The notes under the pieces were generated by a model that worked only from the letters and a program-made list of their open reading frames with translations, was not told the DNA's origin and ran no database searches. A program made the position numbers and the translations under genes. From Proteus terrae (lineage in GTDB: Bacteria > Pseudomonadota > Gammaproteobacteria > Enterobacterales > Enterobacteriaceae): a stretch of 64,000 nt of DNA. Shown here piece after piece: positions 1 through 8,949 of this stretch (positions are counted from its first letter, which is position 1; each line of letters begins with the position of its first letter). The DNA lies in contig NZ_PENS01000011.1 in NCBI RefSeq assembly GCF_003144325.1, positions 1 to 64,000 of the forward strand. Direction: 5' to 3'.

Positions 1-46
1 CTATATCGTAACGGAAAGGTGTTTTTCTTGGTATAACCTTTAATAC

Positions 47-69
47 CCACCCGCATAGCGGGTGGTTTT
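47..69 (+). terminator. Rho-independent terminator
   Basis: An 8-bp perfect GC-rich stem (CCACCCGC / GCGGGTGG) with a 3-nt loop is followed by TTTTA. It would end a transcript that enters from the left edge of the window; the gene it serves lies outside. Confidence 0.75.
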
Positions 70-118
70 ATATTTAAGACGCTGACGCGACTTAAACTGG
101 CTAAAGCCCATAATAAAT

Positions 119-157
119 AGTAAAAAGGCTCGATATTATTTATCGAGCCTTTTTACT
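119..157. terminator. Bidirectional terminator hairpin
   Basis: A 17-bp perfect inverted repeat surrounds a 5-nt loop. Its core is AAAAAGGCTCGATA / TATCGAGCCTTTTT, so the stem ends in A-run and T-run on both sides and can work in either direction. It lies just downstream of the minus-strand pseudogene. Confidence 0.8.
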
Positions 158-204
158 GAATTTTCTACATATCTACCCTATATTTTTGATCTAACTCTGA
201 GTTT

Positions 205-1228
205 TTAATTATTCATTTTTTCACCATTTTGAATAAGTTCATAGATAATTTTATGTTTAAAGATGATGAATGTTTTATTTTGATCCGAAAATAAAGAGAT
301 ACCATCATTTCTATAGTTTTTTTCTATTTCCTCACACAATAAAACTCTATTGTTAGCATTCTTACTCGTTGCAATTTTAGCTATGGAGGATATTAACGCT
401 TCTTTTTTTATCCGGATTGAAAGTAGATAAATTATCTATTAAACTTGGCATTCTATTTTGAACTACTAAATTAACATCTCCTAATTTATTATTAATAAAT
501 TTTTTCACTTCATCTAAATAGTAATCTTTTGGTTTTAGATTATCTAAATCTTTTAATATTAAATTAAATATATAGTTATTATAGTCTATGTTGTGACTAA
601 ATTGATTACCAAATAATTTTAGTTTAATATTCTCAAAAATATCAATAACTAAATCAATATTAACCTTATTCATTAACGATATTTCTAATAGCCAAATTTG
701 TGTATCTTTATCTAATTCAGATATCTTATGATAGACATCACTATTGAGATAATGTTCCGTTGATATTTTTTTCTTACCAGATTCATCAACTAAATAGAAT
801 TCTATTTTATTGTTTTTTACTATGAAATAGACACTCTCTCTTTATTTTTTCAATAATTGATATGAAGTCTTCATTATTATTTATAATGTTATTCTTGTTT
901 ATATTTTCTATAATGCTATCAATCCATACATTATTTTTTTCTAAAGGTCTATTTTCAGCTATTGTTTCTTTATTATTAACAATATCAAAAATAATATCTC
1001 TTAAGTTAAACTTTAACTTAACTTCGTTATCAATAGAGAACATGATGCTATCACTTTCAAAATTGGCATTAAAATAAATAATGTTAATGCATTATTTATT
1101 TCACCATGTCTAAAAAAATCTGTAACTTTATTTCTTAATGACATTATATCCTGTGGACTTTTATCACTAGAAAGTTTGTTCATTCTTTTATCACTTATAT
1201 TAGCTCCAGCTATCGGTATACTTATCAT
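205..1228 (-). pseudogene. Unrecognised gene broken by three frameshifts
   Basis: Three minus-strand reading frames join into one protein of about 340 residues if three shifts are corrected. Pieces run from 1228 to about 1075, about 1070 to 840, 840 to 410 and 410 to 205. The last shift sits in a T7 run (plus strand 403-409); removing one base changes the end from ...DKKRSVNILHS to ...DKKEALISSIAKIA and opens the frame to the stop at 205. The second shift lies in a CT/AG repeat near 832-845. The product is rich in Asn, Ile and Lys, and has no signal peptide or recognisable domain. DNA is visibly more AT-rich than the core genes, which suggests transfer. The function is unknown. Homopolymer sequencing error is an alternative to real decay, but three shifts in one gene favour decay. 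Confidence 0.6.
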
Positions 1229-1366
1229 TGCTATCTCTTATATTAGTTTGTTTAAGCATAAGTTATTCTAATGCCATTAAAATTTATATAAAAATACACA
1301 CATTATTTTCCCTCGGAATTAATATAAAACTTAAGTTGATAAACGTGAAGTACCGATGTTATTTAA

Positions 1367-1813
1367 AGCATTAGGATTATATCCAACAATAAATCAGCAA
1401 GATATTTTGCATTTGCGGTCACATTGATTGTGGGAAGCGTTTTTTTATTAACGCGCTGGCTTGCCTTAATATCAATTGGTCGAGGTTTTGCCTCAGCTCG
1501 TGGATTACACATAGAGCGTGCCAGTATTATTTTATTAATCATTGTGTCCTTGTTATGTGCCTTAGTGACTTCAACAGTAGGTCCTATCGCTTTTATTGGC
1601 TTAGTTGCTCCTCATATGGCGATATTACTTGGTGCTAAAAAAATTAAATCACAATTGATTGTTTCGGGGTTAATAGGTGGAACCTTAATGGTTTGGGCTG
1701 ATTAGCTTGGGCAAATATTTATTTATCCTGCACAAATTGCAGCAGGAACTTTAGTGGCGATTTTAGGTGGTAGTTATTTCCTATGTTTAATGTTGTTAAA
1801 TCGTAGCCGTTGA
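1367..1813 (+). pseudogene. 3' fragment of FecCD/FhuB-type siderophore ABC permease gene
   Basis: The translation matches the C-terminal third of FecCD-family permeases of iron-siderophore importers. It has the ISIGRGFASARGL region before a helix, then VGPIAFIGLVAPHMAILLGA and the final membrane segments ending ...LLNRSR at 1813. About 130 codons remain. A TAG at 1703-1705 replaces what should be a Trp codon (family pattern ADW-G), and the frame continues cleanly afterwards for 36 codons. An in-frame stop at 1364-1366 closes the 5' side, so the N-terminal membrane segments are missing. The similarity is closest to the FhuB C-terminal half as I remember it; FepD/FepG-type permeases are alternatives. 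It cannot make a working permease. Confidence 0.75.
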
Positions 1814-1818
1814 TTTGA

Positions 1819-1865
1819 AAAGCCTAAGATATCTACACTAATTTTTACTGATATTCTTAGGCTTT
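1819..1865. terminator. Terminator-like hairpin after permease remnant
   Basis: An 11-bp inverted repeat AAAGCCTAAGA / TCTTAGGCTTT with a 25-nt loop lies a few bases after the permease stop. The long loop makes it a weaker candidate than the other terminators here. Confidence 0.5.
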
Positions 1866-2049
1866 GATTGTTATTAATTACGCATAATTTTTACTGTTTT
1901 TATTGCTTTTATGATTAATGCGTTGTCATGCCTATTTAGAAATGGCCTTAGAGCCTGAAATTCAGCGTATTTAAATAAAAAGAGTAATAACTATTACCCT
2001 TTTCTCTTTTAGATACGCAATAATGTGACGTTGTCACGATAAGCTTTGG

Positions 2050-2646
2050 CTATTTTAGTAATTGTGTAAATTGCTGATATAGCATATTACCTAATGTTTC
2101 TGCGGTATATTCATCGCTATGACCTAAATTATCAACAGCGGCATGCATACCATGATAAATCAATGTACTGGTTAATCCCGGCTGTGTAACGTGCCAGGTT
2201 TTATTTTCTGTACCTGAAACTAACAGTGATTGAATTTGCTGTAATGCTCTATTTTCATGAATATTACTGCTTTGATGAAAGGCTTGATGAAAAAGCATAT
2301 CGTGTAATTCTTGTTTTTCAACATAAGCAATAACGCTGATTTCACACCATTGTTTTAATTTTTCATGATGATCTTGTTGTGAGCAGGCATTCATTGCGTT
2401 ATCTATTTTATTTAAATACCAATCCATATAGCGTGTTCTGAGCGCATCAAGAACGTCTGTTTTAGCAGAAAAATAGTGATAATACGTCCCTTTAGCTACC
2501 CCTGCTTTTTTTACGATATCGCTAACGGTTGTGGCATCAAAACCTTTATCAAGAAATAATGTTTCTGCGGCATTCATTAACTCTTCTAAACGAACCTCTG
2601 CGGGTTTTGTTCTCGGTTTATCTGTTGTTTGTTCTTCTAATGACAT
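2050..2646 (-). CDS. TetR/AcrR-family repressor
   Basis: This 198-residue protein has a typical TetR N-terminal DNA-binding domain at about residues 15-65 (LFLDKGFDATTVSDIVKKAG, then KGTYYHYFSAK), followed by a helical ligand-binding domain. The start at 2646 has a good purine-rich ribosome site (GGGAGA). It is transcribed away from the DHA2 exporter at 2799 across 152 bp that contain a palindrome inside the exporter promoter. It is therefore most likely the local repressor of that exporter, released by a substrate drug or metabolite. The ligand is unknown. Confidence 0.85.
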   Translation of the reverse strand: MSLEEQTTDKPRTKPAEVRLEELMNAAETLFLDKGFDATTVSDIVKKAGVAKGTYYHYFSAKTDVLDALRTRYMDWYLNKIDNAMNACSQQDHHEKLKQWCEISVIAYVEKQELHDMLFHQAFHQSSNIHENRALQQIQSLLVSGTENKTWHVTQPGLTSTLIYHGMHAAVDNLGHSDEYTAETLGNMLYQQFTQLLK

Positions 2647-2707
2647 TGCTTATCTCCCTCAAAGTCGCTTGTAAAGAGTACTCTATATTAAAGTGACTCA
2701 CAATAAT

Positions 2708-2727
2708 GATAAATGAAACTCATTATC
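2708..2727. promoter_or_regulatory. Possible Fur-type site
   Basis: The stretch from 2709 matches 14 of 19 positions of the classical Fur box (GATAATGATAATCATTATC), counted by hand, and is nearly palindromic (TGATAAATGA / TCATTATCA). It lies just upstream of the -35 of the exporter promoter. AT-rich DNA produces such matches by chance, so this is a weak call. Confidence 0.3.
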
Positions 2728-2735
2728 AATAAGTA

Positions 2736-2764
2736 TTGACCGACAGTCAGTCGGGTATTATTAT
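2736..2764 (+). promoter_or_regulatory. Exporter promoter with TetR operator in the spacer
   Basis: TTGACC (2736-2741) and TATTAT (2759-2764) are 17 bp apart. Between them lies a palindrome CCGAC-AGTCA-GTCGG (2740-2754). An operator placed between -35 and -10 is the standard geometry for TetR-family repression of a divergent efflux gene. Confidence 0.7.
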
Positions 2765-2798
2765 GCCAGTATTATTCATTATTTAGGCAATAAAGCTT

Positions 2799-4301
2799 AT
2801 GACTTATTTAAAACGACTGTCACTTATCTGTGCCATTTGTTTAGGTACTTTTATGGCAACTCTTGATATTAGTATCGTCAATGTGGCTCTACCGACTATT
2901 CAAAATGATATTCATGCTGATATGGCAACCTTGCAATGGATTGTTGATGCTTATGCGCTTTGTCTATCAGCTTGTATTTTGTCATCTGGCCCTTTAAGTG
3001 ATCGTTTTGGACGAAAAAAAGTGTGGCTATGGGGTGTGATTATTTTTACATTAGGTTCAATAATTTGTGCGATTGCACAGCAACATGAAATACTAATCCT
3101 TGGGCGTATTATTCAAGGTATTGCCGCTGCTGCACTTATTCCGGGTGCATTGTCTTTAATTACTCATGCTTTTCCTATTGATATTGAACGCGTTCGTATC
3201 ATCGGAATTTGGTCTTCCGTTAGTGCGTTATCACTTATCATTGGCCCTATTTTAGGTGGGGTTTTAGTTCATACTAGTGGTTGGGCGAGTATATTTCTTA
3301 TTAATATTCCTATTGGTATTATTACCGTTTTATTAGGTTGGTATGGATTAAGTGAGAGTGCTGATCCTGAAAATGTTGCTTTAGATCCTTTAGGTCAATT
3401 AACCAGTATGTTGGGATTAGGATTGCTGACTTATGGCTTAATTGAAGCTGGCTCTGTTGGGTGGACACATTATAGAACCCTATCAACACTGATTGTAGGT
3501 GTTATACTTCTTACCCTTTTCTTAATAATAGAAAAACGTGTTGAACGTCCATTATTACCACTGGCGTTATTTAAAGATCGCACGTTCTTTCAATATAATC
3601 TTTCTTCTTTTACCTTGGGTTTTGCCACATATAGTAATGTATTTTTTATCGCTTTCTTTTTGCAAAAAGCACAAGGCTGGAGTGCATTAGAAACAGGTTG
3701 GAGAATGGCACCAGAGTTTATTGCAATGGCGCTATTCTCTATGTCTTTTGGGAGACTCTCTTCTTATTTCTCAGTCAGAAAATTGATGATTTATGGTTTC
3801 TTATTTATCGCCATTTCTTCTTGTTTATTAGCGACATTAGCAACTAATAGCTACTATGGAATAACAGGAAGCTACCTCTTTTTATTAGGTGCCGGAATGG
3901 GATTATCAACGCCAGCAATAGGTGCTTTAGTGATGAAAAGTGTGCCACCATCTCGCTCTGGTATGGCGTCGGCAACCATGAATACATTAAGGCAAACCGG
4001 TATGACGATGGGAATTGCTTTATTAGGTACATTGATGGTGCAACAAGCAATCCATTATATGGTTATTCAAAGCCAAGTATTGGGAATATCTGTAAATTAT
4101 ATCGATATTGTCAGTTTAGTGACTGAAAATACGATAAATAATTTAGACAAAGGATTTGTCACTTTGTTACCAGAGGCATTTAATTCGGGATTTGCTTATG
4201 CGATTGCAACCGCAGGGATCTCATGTTTTGTGACACTATTTATTGTGCTTTTTCCTGTTAAAGCAAAACATACTGCACTTACTCAAGAAATCACAGATTA
4301 A
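2799..4301 (+). CDS. DHA2-family MFS drug exporter (EmrB/QacA type)
   Basis: The 500-residue polytopic protein starts with the helix-1 pattern FMATLDISIVNVALPTI typical of DHA2 (14-helix) proton antiporters. It has motif A GPLSDRFGRKKVWL at about residues 67-80, and a motif-C-like region around IIGPILGGVLV near 150. Length fits the 14-segment class. It would export hydrophobic or cationic compounds across the inner membrane; no separate membrane-fusion partner is encoded nearby, so it may act alone. Divergence from the TetR gene at 2050 implies induction by its substrate. The substrate cannot be told from sequence. Confidence 0.85.
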   Translation: MTYLKRLSLICAICLGTFMATLDISIVNVALPTIQNDIHADMATLQWIVDAYALCLSACILSSGPLSDRFGRKKVWLWGVIIFTLGSIICAIAQQHEILILGRIIQGIAAAALIPGALSLITHAFPIDIERVRIIGIWSSVSALSLIIGPILGGVLVHTSGWASIFLINIPIGIITVLLGWYGLSESADPENVALDPLGQLTSMLGLGLLTYGLIEAGSVGWTHYRTLSTLIVGVILLTLFLIIEKRVERPLLPLALFKDRTFFQYNLSSFTLGFATYSNVFFIAFFLQKAQGWSALETGWRMAPEFIAMALFSMSFGRLSSYFSVRKLMIYGFLFIAISSCLLATLATNSYYGITGSYLFLLGAGMGLSTPAIGALVMKSVPPSRSGMASATMNTLRQTGMTMGIALLGTLMVQQAIHYMVIQSQVLGISVNYIDIVSLVTENTINNLDKGFVTLLPEAFNSGFAYAIATAGISCFVTLFIVLFPVKAKHTALTQEITD

Positions 4302-4304
4302 TAT

Positions 4305-4455
4305 TTATAAACGCTGAGCGAGAAACTCAAGAAAAGACTCAATATTACGTGAAAGAGAGCTACGAGTTGCATATATTGCCATTAAATTAATTGTTGCGGG
4401 TTGTTGAGGAAATTCAATAGCCCGTAATTTTCCCGCTTCAATCATCTCAAGACAG
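4305..4455 (-). pseudogene. Tail of a LysR-family regulator gene
   Basis: About 48 codons survive, ending ...NIESFLEFLAQRL, preceded by IEAGKLRAIEFPQQ and MAIYATRSSLSRN. This is the pattern of the last effector-domain strand and C-terminal helix of LysR regulators. The rest of the gene is gone; upstream sequence switches at about 4450 to an accA-like fragment in another frame. It is a deletion junction product and not functional. Confidence 0.65.
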
Positions 4456-5001
4456 CAATGCTTCTGCTTGTCCGCGCTCTTCAGCGCCGACACAAGGATA
4501 AGCGCCTGCAGAATCAATAAAAATAATAACAGGTAGATAAAAGCGCTCTGCCATTTTCATTAAACGTAATGCTTTTCTGTAACCTTCTGGTGATGGCATA
4601 CCAAAATTGCGAAGAATTTTCTCTTTTGTATCGCGGCCTTTTTGTTGCCCAATCACCATGACTGGCATTTTTTCTAAACACGCTAAACCCGCAACAATTG
4701 CTTTATCATCGGCATAAGCTCTATCACCCGCTAACTCCTGAAAATCAGTAAAAATCGCATTAAGATAGTCAAGAGTATATGGGCGCATGGGATGACGAGC
4801 GAGTTGTACTATTTCCCAAGCCCCTAAATCAGTAAAAATAGATTTTGTTAGTGAAAGGCTTTTTTGCCTTAAGCGTGCAATCTCTTCATCTAAATTAATA
4901 CCTGTTGGTTCATCTTGAGATTGCTTAAAGGTGAGCAAGGCATCTATTTTTTCGTCTAATTCCACAATAGGTTTTTCAAATTCAAGATGAATAAAAGACA
5001 T
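4447..5001 (-). pseudogene. Truncated accA-like gene (acetyl-CoA carboxylase alpha subunit paralogue)
   Basis: The 184 residues align along the N-terminal 58% of AccA (about 319 residues in E. coli). Landmarks are [44 protein letters not shown] and [17 protein letters not shown]. The frame ends just after [10 protein letters not shown], before the oxyanion-hole and C-terminal parts needed for carboxyl transfer. The conserved IDTPGAYPGVG is here [11 protein letters not shown], so it was already diverging before truncation. AccA is essential, so a complete accA must lie elsewhere. A DNA-level junction with a LysR tail follows directly. Confidence 0.75.
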
Positions 5002-5303
5002 AACGACCTCAGATTTAGTGCAGTAAATAAAACAGTAATTAGCTCAGTTTAGAAAAAATAACACTGTGGTGATAGAGAGGAATTTGATAATTACTATTAT
5101 CAAAAATGGGATAATTAAATATTACTACAAGATCAGCAAGAAAAAATACAAGATCAAAAAGAGCTTTTTTGCTGACTGAAAGCTATACAGCAATTAGTAA
5201 GTCATGTATTAATACACAGTGCGCATTTGTTCTTTTTTCACCCGTAAAAAACACATAAACTATAAAACACTCTATAAAATACAAATAATTAGAAAAAAAT
5301 AAT
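5002..5303. other. Gene-free AT-rich spacer
   Basis: No coding frame or strong hairpin is seen between the accA fragment and the divergent ydeE. It presumably holds the two outward promoters, but no convincing -35/-10 pair could be chosen in such AT-rich DNA. Confidence 0.4.
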
Positions 5304-6492
5304 ATGTTCTCAAAAAAAACACGATCAACAACTGCATTACTATTTTCATCACTTCTTCTCACAATAGGAAGAGGTGCAACATTACCGTTTATGGCGATCT
5401 ATTTATCGCGGGAGTATCAATTACCTGTCGATGATATTGGTATTGCTATGTCTATTGCATTAACAACAGGTATTTTTTTTCAGTCTTGGCTTTGGAATGC
5501 TTGCTGATAAATTTGAGAAAAAACGTTATATGCTACTATCTATTATAACGTTTATCTTTGGTTTTGCCGCAATACCTATGGTTCATAGTACTATTTTAGT
5601 GGTTATCTTTTTCTCAGTAATTAACTGCTCTTATTTAGTATTTTCAACTGTGTTAAAGGCCTATTTTTCTGAAACTTTATCGGTTTCAGCAAAACCTAAA
5701 ATATTCTCTCTAAACTATACCTTTATTAATATGGGGTGGACGGTTGGCCCTCCGATTGGCACCTTATTATTAATGTATGGAACTCAACTGCCCTTTTGGC
5801 TTGCTGCTATTTCTGCTAGTGTTCCACTTTTTATGATCCAATTATTTGTTCAGCGTTCTAAAGCTATAAATGCGGGTGAAGAAAATAGCGTGAAGTGGGA
5901 TCCGAAAATAATGCTAAAAGACAGAGCATTAAGTTGGTTTGTACTCTCGACTTTTTTCGGTACATTAACGTTTGGCTCTTTTGCGTCATGTATTTCGCAA
6001 TATATTTTAGTGGTCTACGATGCAAAATTGGCAGAGTCTGTTATTGCGGTTGTATTACCTGTAAACGCCGCCATTGTCGTCTCTCTACAATATATTGTCG
6101 GTAAACATGTTACAGCCGAAAGGCTACGTAAATTAATGACGCTTGGTACGCTATTTTTTATGATGGGCTTACTTGGTTTTATGTTTGCAGGCAATAATTT
6201 AATCTTTTGGGCATTAGCTATCGGTGTATTTACCTTGGGTGAATTAATTTATGCACCTGGTGAGTATATGATGATTGATAACATTGCGCCGTTAGGAATG
6301 AAAGCAAGTTATTTTTCGGCTCAGTCATTAGGTTGGTTAGGTGCCGCACTTAATCCATTAGCTAGTGGTTTTATTTTGACTTCATTCCCTCCTATTTCTT
6401 TATTTGTGATTTTAATGGCGATTTGTGGTCTTGCTTGGTTTTGTATGATCCAAGGAATGAATGTAAGTCAAAAAAGAGCTATTGCACTGTAA
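5304..6492 (+). pseudogene. ydeE: ydeE-like MFS exporter gene, frameshifted in a T8 run
   Basis: Two overlapping frames (5304-5507 and 5497-6492) encode the two parts of a 12-helix MFS protein very like E. coli YdeE, a small-molecule/dipeptide exporter. The start SLLLTIGRGATLPFMAIYLS, and later YMLLSIITF, NYTFINMGWTVGPPIGTLL and APGEYMMIDNIAPLGMKASYF, all match. The break is a run of eight T at 5473-5480. With seven T the frame reads GIFFSLGFGMLADKFEKK, restoring motif A; with eight it reads GIFFQSWLWNAC and stops. The remaining protein is intact. This may be a recent mutation, a slippage-prone on/off site, or a sequencing error. Confidence 0.85.
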
Positions 6493-6518
6493 TTTTGGCG
6501 GTTAATTAGCATAAACCC

Positions 6519-6544
6519 AAAAGACATCCCGATGGATGTCTTTT
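6519..6544. terminator. Terminator after ydeE
   Basis: An 11-bp perfect stem AAAAGACATCC / GGATGTCTTTT around the loop CGAT is followed by further T. A-run and T-run flanks allow use from both sides, by ydeE and by the convergent phosphoesterase gene. Confidence 0.8.
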
Positions 6545-6589
6545 TTATGGAATTCGTTTGCGAGTAAACCACGACTGCTAATAATAAGG

Positions 6590-7126
6590 TTATTTAGATG
6601 TTCTTCTTAGTATGGTTTCAATGCTAATGGGGAAAAAGTCATTCACATCGACACCGACATTAATTGCACTTTTTCCTAAAACATCTAAACGTTTACGTTG
6701 AGTGGGATCTTTTTGTGAATTATGGACATGACCATATAAATGAATAGAATCACGGAAAAAACCAGCCCATTCCAATATAGGGTAATGGAACATAACAATT
6801 TTTCTTTTTTTATAATCCAACTCAAAATAATCTTTTACCCATTCAAATGCAGATACATCAAATTCCGAATCGTCTAGAAACTTGTCGTGGTTTCCGCGGA
6901 TAAGGTACTTTTTACCTTTTAATCGGCGCAAGATTTGATTAGCATCTCGCCCTGTACCTCGATAAAGAAAATCACCTAAAATATAGATTTCGTCATTATC
7001 AGAGACGTAAGCATTCCAATTATGAATTAGTGTGTCATTCATATGGCTAATACTATTGAATGGACGATCACAAAGATTGAGGATATTTGAATGGCAAAAA
7101 TGTGTATCAGAAGTAAAATAAATCAT
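6590..7126 (-). CDS. Calcineurin-like metallophosphoesterase
   Basis: This 178-residue protein carries the metal-binding motifs of the superfamily in order: DTH (residues 7-9), GDFL near 51, GNHD near 78, H-YP near 114 and GHVH near 131. The short single-domain form resembles small phage and bacterial phosphoesterases that act on phosphodiesters or phosphomonoesters in the cytoplasm. The substrate is unknown. It stands alone between the converging ydeE and an AraC regulator gene. Confidence 0.8.
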   Translation of the reverse strand: MIYFTSDTHFCHSNILNLCDRPFNSISHMNDTLIHNWNAYVSDNDEIYILGDFLYRGTGRDANQILRRLKGKKYLIRGNHDKFLDDSEFDVSAFEWVKDYFELDYKKRKIVMFHYPILEWAGFFRDSIHLYGHVHNSQKDPTQRKRLDVLGKSAINVGVDVNDFFPISIETILRRTSK

Positions 7127-7258
7127 AGTAATTTCTTAATAAATAATAGAATTATCAACCTTAAGAAAATATTTTCCCTCGGTCTGTATAGTGATATTTT
7201 TTCAAAATAATTTCCTCCTTTAGTTAAAAATTAAACGATAAGCACAATATCATCTGTC

Positions 7259-8104
7259 TTATTGTCGTTGATGTTGTTTACGGTAACTAGATAAAGATTT
7301 ACCTGTTTCTCTTTTAAAGTATCGGCATAAATAAGAGGGATCATCAAAATGAAGTTTTATTGATAACTCATTTACCGAAAGCGAAGTGTGCATTAATAAT
7401 GCTTTTATTTCAAGAGTAACTTGACGGTTAATCAAGGCCTTAGGTGCATCATTAAAAAATTGCTTTGTTATTTGTGATAAATAAAACGGTGTAATATTAA
7501 GCTTATTTGCATAAAAAGCCACCTCTCTATGCTCTAAACAGTGTTTTCCAATCAATTCCCAAAATTGCCAGCAAAGCTTTTCTTTACGGCTGAATTCTTT
7601 TTTAGCAATAGAAAAATGAGCAGGTATTAATTCAGTAATAGCAAAAAAGAGATTTTGTAAGTGATTTTTTAACATCAATTTTCTGTGTTCAGAATAATGG
7701 TTATCTATATATTTTAGTTGTTGAGTCCATCTGTTTAAGGCTTCATATTGCTCTTTGGGTGGATGGCAGACAGGATTTTCATGGAGAAAAGCAAATAAAG
7801 TATTAGAAAGAGAATAAGCAATTTCTGAGGCAAAAGATTTATCAAGAAAGCAATAAAATAAGCGAAAGTTTGCTGATTTTTGACTCAAAATTGTCATCAT
7901 ATCATCGCCTAATATAAGAATATCATTCGCTTTGATTGCTTGCTTTTGAAAGCCTATATTGATTATTGCCCTGCCTTCTAAACAAATCATAACCACAATA
8001 TAAGATAGTGGTAGAGGATAACCAATTTCATTCGTCATATCACTTTCACCTATTATGACATGTTGTGATGATTCATTAAGTTGTGACAACACTTGACTCA
8101 ACAT
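7259..8104 (-). CDS. AraC-family transcriptional regulator
   Basis: The 281-residue protein has an N-terminal cupin-like sensing region and a C-terminal double helix-turn-helix at about residues 180-278. The latter includes [16 protein letters not shown] and the signature [22 protein letters not shown]. No operon partner is obvious: the phosphoesterase gene lies downstream on the same strand after 132 bp, and a GNAT gene is divergent. The effector and targets are unknown. Confidence 0.8.
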   Translation of the reverse strand: MLSQVLSQLNESSQHVIIGESDMTNEIGYPLPLSYIVVMICLEGRAIINIGFQKQAIKANDILILGDDMMTILSQKSANFRLFYCFLDKSFASEIAYSLSNTLFAFLHENPVCHPPKEQYEALNRWTQQLKYIDNHYSEHRKLMLKNHLQNLFFAITELIPAHFSIAKKEFSRKEKLCWQFWELIGKHCLEHREVAFYANKLNITPFYLSQITKQFFNDAPKALINRQVTLEIKALLMHTSLSVNELSIKLHFDDPSYLCRYFKRETGKSLSSYRKQHQRQ

Positions 8105-8325
8105 AAATCAATTACCCTCTTTTAATTTTATCTAGCCCATTTGCTGTTTTTATATTTGACGATATTGAACTTAATAACAAGTATTTCCTTTTATTTAGTT
8201 GTCAAAAGTACCGATTTTGCCTCTTTTATGACATTCGGTTCTTTATTTCTTTTCTTTAGAATACACACATCTTAAAGACGTAAGATAAATTGCAGAATAT
8301 TTAAAAATTAAGAGAAGTCATTGAA

Positions 8326-8883
8326 ATGAAAACATTAAAAACGGAAAGACTTGTATTGCGCCCTTGGAAACTTTCTGATGCGTCAAGTTTGTATCAATAT
8401 GCAAAAGATGAGCGTGTTGGCCCAATTGCAGGTTGGCCAGTACATAAAAGTGTTGAAGAAAGTGCCGAAATTATTCGCACTATATTTATGCGTGACGAAG
8501 TTTATGCCGTTACGTTACTTAATGATGACCAAGCTGTCGGCTTGGTCGGATTATCTTCCGCAAATGAGAGTAATTTTCCAATTGGAGATAATGATGCTGA
8601 AGTCTCTTATTGGATTGGAGTTCCATTTTGGGGCAAAGGTTTAATACCTGAAGCTGTAAAAGAAATTAGTCGGCATAGCTTTGAAACACTGAAATTGGAT
8701 AATTTATGGTGTGGTTACTTCGCTGATAATGAGAAGTCACAAAAAGCACAAGAGAAATGCGGATTTAAATTTCATCATGTTATTGAAGAGCAATACGCAG
8801 AATTTTTAGATGAAGTGAAAGTTGAAAATATTTGTCGCTTAACTAAAGATGAATGGGTTGAGATCCAAAAACAGACCGATTAA
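8326..8883 (+). CDS. GNAT N-acetyltransferase, RimJ/RimL type
   Basis: The 185 residues start TERLVLRPWKLSDASSLY, the usual opening of RimJ/RimL-type acetyltransferases. They contain the acetyl-CoA loop region YWIGVPFWGKGLIPEAV at about 95-111 and the later ADNEKSQKAQEKCGF pattern. The family transfers acetyl from acetyl-CoA to protein N-termini or small amines. The acceptor here is unknown. The gene is monocistronic with its own terminator at 8887. Confidence 0.8.
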   Translation: MKTLKTERLVLRPWKLSDASSLYQYAKDERVGPIAGWPVHKSVEESAEIIRTIFMRDEVYAVTLLNDDQAVGLVGLSSANESNFPIGDNDAEVSYWIGVPFWGKGLIPEAVKEISRHSFETLKLDNLWCGYFADNEKSQKAQEKCGFKFHHVIEEQYAEFLDEVKVENICRLTKDEWVEIQKQTD

Positions 8884-8886
8884 AAC

Positions 8887-8927
8887 AAAAACACCAGACT
8901 GTGAAATTCACATTATCTGGTGTTTTT
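8887..8927. terminator. Bidirectional terminator between convergent genes
   Basis: A 12-bp perfect stem AAAAACACCAGA / TCTGGTGTTTTT lies between the GNAT gene and the converging PLP-enzyme gene. It is flanked by A and T runs on both strands. Confidence 0.85.
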
Positions 8928-8949
8928 TAATATTAACACAGCTATTTAA

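Noticed and set aside
862-1077. 71-codon hydrophobic plus-strand frame
   Set aside because: It is a mirror of the Asn/Ile-rich minus-strand pseudogene; AT-rich antisense often looks like a membrane protein.
2023-2035. GTGAC-GTT-GTCAC palindrome
   Set aside because: A short stem with a 3-nt loop and no T tail, just past the tetR stop; too little to call an operator or terminator.
4447-5001. Calling this the cell's accA
   Set aside because: It lacks 40% of the protein and has altered conserved motifs; an essential gene cannot be in this state.
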